NCBI GenBank assembly: GCA_017518105.1
Contig: JAFWWC010000007.1
Location: forward strand, 104,555-168,554
Length of the DNA stretch: 64,000 nt
Direction of reading: 5' to 3'
Source of the DNA: Selenomonadaceae bacterium
GTDB lineage: Bacteria; Bacillota; Negativicutes; Selenomonadales; Selenomonadaceae
The notes beneath the pieces are model-generated. The model saw nothing but the letters and a program-made list of their open reading frames with translations. It did no database searches and was not told where the DNA came from. The position numbers and the translations under genes were made by a program. Positions 62,594-64,000 of this stretch are shown piece after piece (the first letter of the stretch is position 1; the number at the start of each line of letters is the position of its first letter).

Positions 62594-63754
62594 TTGAAAT
62601 TTGCAAGGCGCATGGAAAATTTCGGCGAGGGAGTCTTCGCTAGGCTTGCCGCCCTGAAGAAACAAAAAACTTCGGCGAGCGAAGAAGTCATCGATTTATC
62701 AATCGGAGCACCGAACATACCGCCGCCCGCGCACGTCATGAAAGTTTTAGCGGCGGAGGCACTCAAGCCGGAGAATTACGTTTACGCAGTAACTGACACC
62801 CGCGAGCTTTTGAACGAGGCGGCTGATTGGTATCGTCGACGTTACGGCGTGGAAATTGACCCTGCCTCGGAAATTTGTTCGCTGTATGGTTCGCAAGAGG
62901 GCTTATCGCACATTGCCTTGACCTTGATTGACGACGGCGATTTAACTTTGGTTCCTGACCCGTGCTACCCTATCTTCGCTGACGGTCCGAAGATTGCAGG
63001 CTCGAAGATTTTTTTTATGCCGCAACTCCGTGAGCACGATTACATTATTCAGCTTGATAAGATTCCCGCAGATGTTGCCGCCCGCGCAAAATTTATGGTC
63101 GTTTCCTATCCGAACAACCCGACGACCGCCATTGCGCCCGCCGACTTTTACGAACGGCTGATTCACTTCGCTAAACGCAATGATATTGTCGTACTGCACG
63201 ATAACGCTTACAGCGAATTGATTTTTGACGGGACACGCGGCTTGAGTTTCTTAAGCTTCAAAGGTGCTAAAGATGTCGGCGTTGAATTTAATTCGCTGTC
63301 TAAGACTTACGGCATTGCGGGAGCGCGCGTCGGCTTTTGCTTAGGCAATCGTGAAGTCGTCAGGCGCGTCAAACTCCTCAAGAGCAACATAGATTATGGA
63401 TTGTTCTTGCCGATTCAAAAGGCGGCGATTGCGGCGTTGCAAAGTCCGCAAGAAGTCATAGACAAGACACGGGCGGCTTATGTTGAACGGCGCGATGTTT
63501 TGGTCGACGGATTGAACGCGGCGGGCTGGCATATCGATAAACCTAAAGCAACGATGTTCGTCTGGGCACCCGTCCCAAAAGGTTTCAGCACGTCGGAAGA
63601 ATTCGTTAAAATTTTTCTTGATAAGTCCAACGTGCTCGTGACTCCTGGCAGTGCTTTCGGTCCGAGCGGAGAAGGCTTTGTAAGAATGGCACTAGTACAG
63701 ACCGCCAACACGATGAAAAAAGTTGCCGAACAAGTTAAACGGACGATTAGATAA
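62594..63754 (+). CDS. Class I/II aminotransferase (LL-DAP aminotransferase-like)
   Basis: A 386-residue fold-type I PLP aminotransferase. PLP lysine is in EFNSLSKTYGIAGARVGF, with LYGSQEGLSHIALTLI at the phosphate site and VVSYPNNPTTAIAP at the active site. The opening DLSIGAPNIPPPAHVM and overall appearance fit DapL-like or alanine-type transaminases. If DapL, it would supply the meso-DAP used by MurE, but that needs homology search. The start is TTG 62594 after GGGAGG. Confidence 0.85.
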   Translation: MKFARRMENFGEGVFARLAALKKQKTSASEEVIDLSIGAPNIPPPAHVMKVLAAEALKPENYVYAVTDTRELLNEAADWYRRRYGVEIDPASEICSLYGSQEGLSHIALTLIDDGDLTLVPDPCYPIFADGPKIAGSKIFFMPQLREHDYIIQLDKIPADVAARAKFMVVSYPNNPTTAIAPADFYERLIHFAKRNDIVVLHDNAYSELIFDGTRGLSFLSFKGAKDVGVEFNSLSKTYGIAGARVGFCLGNREVVRRVKLLKSNIDYGLFLPIQKAAIAALQSPQEVIDKTRAAYVERRDVLVDGLNAAGWHIDKPKATMFVWAPVPKGFSTSEEFVKIFLDKSNVLVTPGSAFGPSGEGFVRMALVQTANTMKKVAEQVKRTIR

Positions 63755-63763
63755 ACGGCAACG

Positions 63764-63793
63764 AAAAAGCCCGCCTCCATGAGGCGGGCTTTT
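63764..63793. terminator. Rho-independent terminator
   Basis: The perfect stem AAAAGCCCGCCTC/GAGGCGGGCTTTT with loop CAT(G) works on both strands, closing the aminotransferase gene and the converging tRNA genes. Confidence 0.95.
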
Positions 63794-63804
63794 GAATTTC
63801 TATT

Positions 63805-63880
<76 letters not shown>

Positions 63881-63881
63881 G

Positions 63882-63958
63882 TGGGGCGACTCGTGGGAAT
63901 CGAACCCACGCATATCGGAGCCACAATCCGACGTGTTAACCACTTCACCAGAGCCGCC
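63882..63958 (-). tRNA. tRNA-His (anticodon GTG)
   Basis: A 77-base minus-strand cloverleaf with encoded CCA and the extra 5' G typical of tRNA-His. The anticodon loop TTGTGGC gives GTG. It is separated from tRNA-Trp by one base, so the two are co-transcribed. Confidence 0.95.
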
Positions 63959-63969
63959 ATTTTCAAATT

Positions 63970-63998
63970 AAGCCTTGAATCTTTTCAGACCCAAGGCT
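63970..63998 (-). other. Inverted repeat upstream of tRNA-His
   Basis: AGCCTTG and CAAGGCT form a hairpin next to the window edge. On the minus strand it is followed by TAATTTG, so it may be a weak terminator of an unseen gene or a processing site in the tRNA transcript. Confidence 0.35.
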
Positions 63999-64000
63999 GA

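Overview
The window reads like a chromosomal segment of a diderm Firmicute of the class Negativicutes (Selenomonadales-like). The basis is a mix of traits. There is a Gram-negative envelope set: a WaaA-LpxK lipid A/Kdo enzyme and a residual outer-membrane protein beta-signal. This sits beside Firmicutes-type genes such as YaaR next to holB, ChW repeats and DUF815. MurE carries the meso-diaminopimelate DNPR motif. Coding is dense, many genes overlap by 1-14 bases, GTG/TTG starts are common and base composition looks roughly balanced by eye. The genus is not claimed.

Layout. 1-4934 is the cell-wall precursor cluster murE(partial)-murF-mraY-murD, with a HicAB-type toxin-antitoxin pair inserted between murF and mraY. 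4937-10415 holds an SMR transporter broken by a TGA, a DUF2142 membrane protein, a hydroxyacid dehydrogenase, a half-length P-type-ATPase-like protein without its catalytic motifs, and thrC. 10450-20163 is a minus-strand operon: rsmI, metG, an M48/TPR protease, and three surface-glycan genes (DegT aminotransferase, KASIII-like enzyme, and a 1169-residue glycosyltransferase/RgpF/HAD protein). 20280-28680 carries a thioesterase, a Tat-exported phosphoesterase, a DUF815 ATPase, cobA-hemD, a small membrane protein, gyrA and an iron alcohol dehydrogenase.

28695-31777 has a PH-domain membrane protein behind what looks like a poly-G spacer promoter, a 6S-like RNA, yaaR-holB and smpB. 31774-41054 has a ChW protein, two SPINDLY/OGT-type glycosyltransferases, a CsgG-like lipoprotein-type protein, an Lrp-aminotransferase pair, a FliB-type lysine methylase, a flavodoxin-like reductase and ispG. 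41054-51806 holds a WbaP-type glycosyl-1-phosphate transferase, tRNA-Arg, malic enzyme, a small transcription unit, two paralogous giant GT8-GT2 glycosyltransferases and deoB. 51826-63754 has two membrane GGDEF proteins, a TPR protein, waaA-lpxK, trpS, a glucosaminidase-like lipoprotein, a hexapeptide acetyltransferase and an aminotransferase. The window closes with tRNA-Trp and tRNA-His.

The most striking theme is a set of four long C/G homopolymers that look like contingency loci. One (C9 in the coding sense) leaves a GT8-GT2 gene in frame. One (C10) puts its paralogue out of frame. One (G13) sits at the junction of an acetyltransferase and an out-of-frame tail. The fourth (C10/G10) lies exactly in the -35/-10 spacer of a consensus-like promoter. 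Together they suggest a surface-glycan phase-variation system acting on both protein frame and promoter spacing. This is inferred from the sequence; tract-length variation was not measured.
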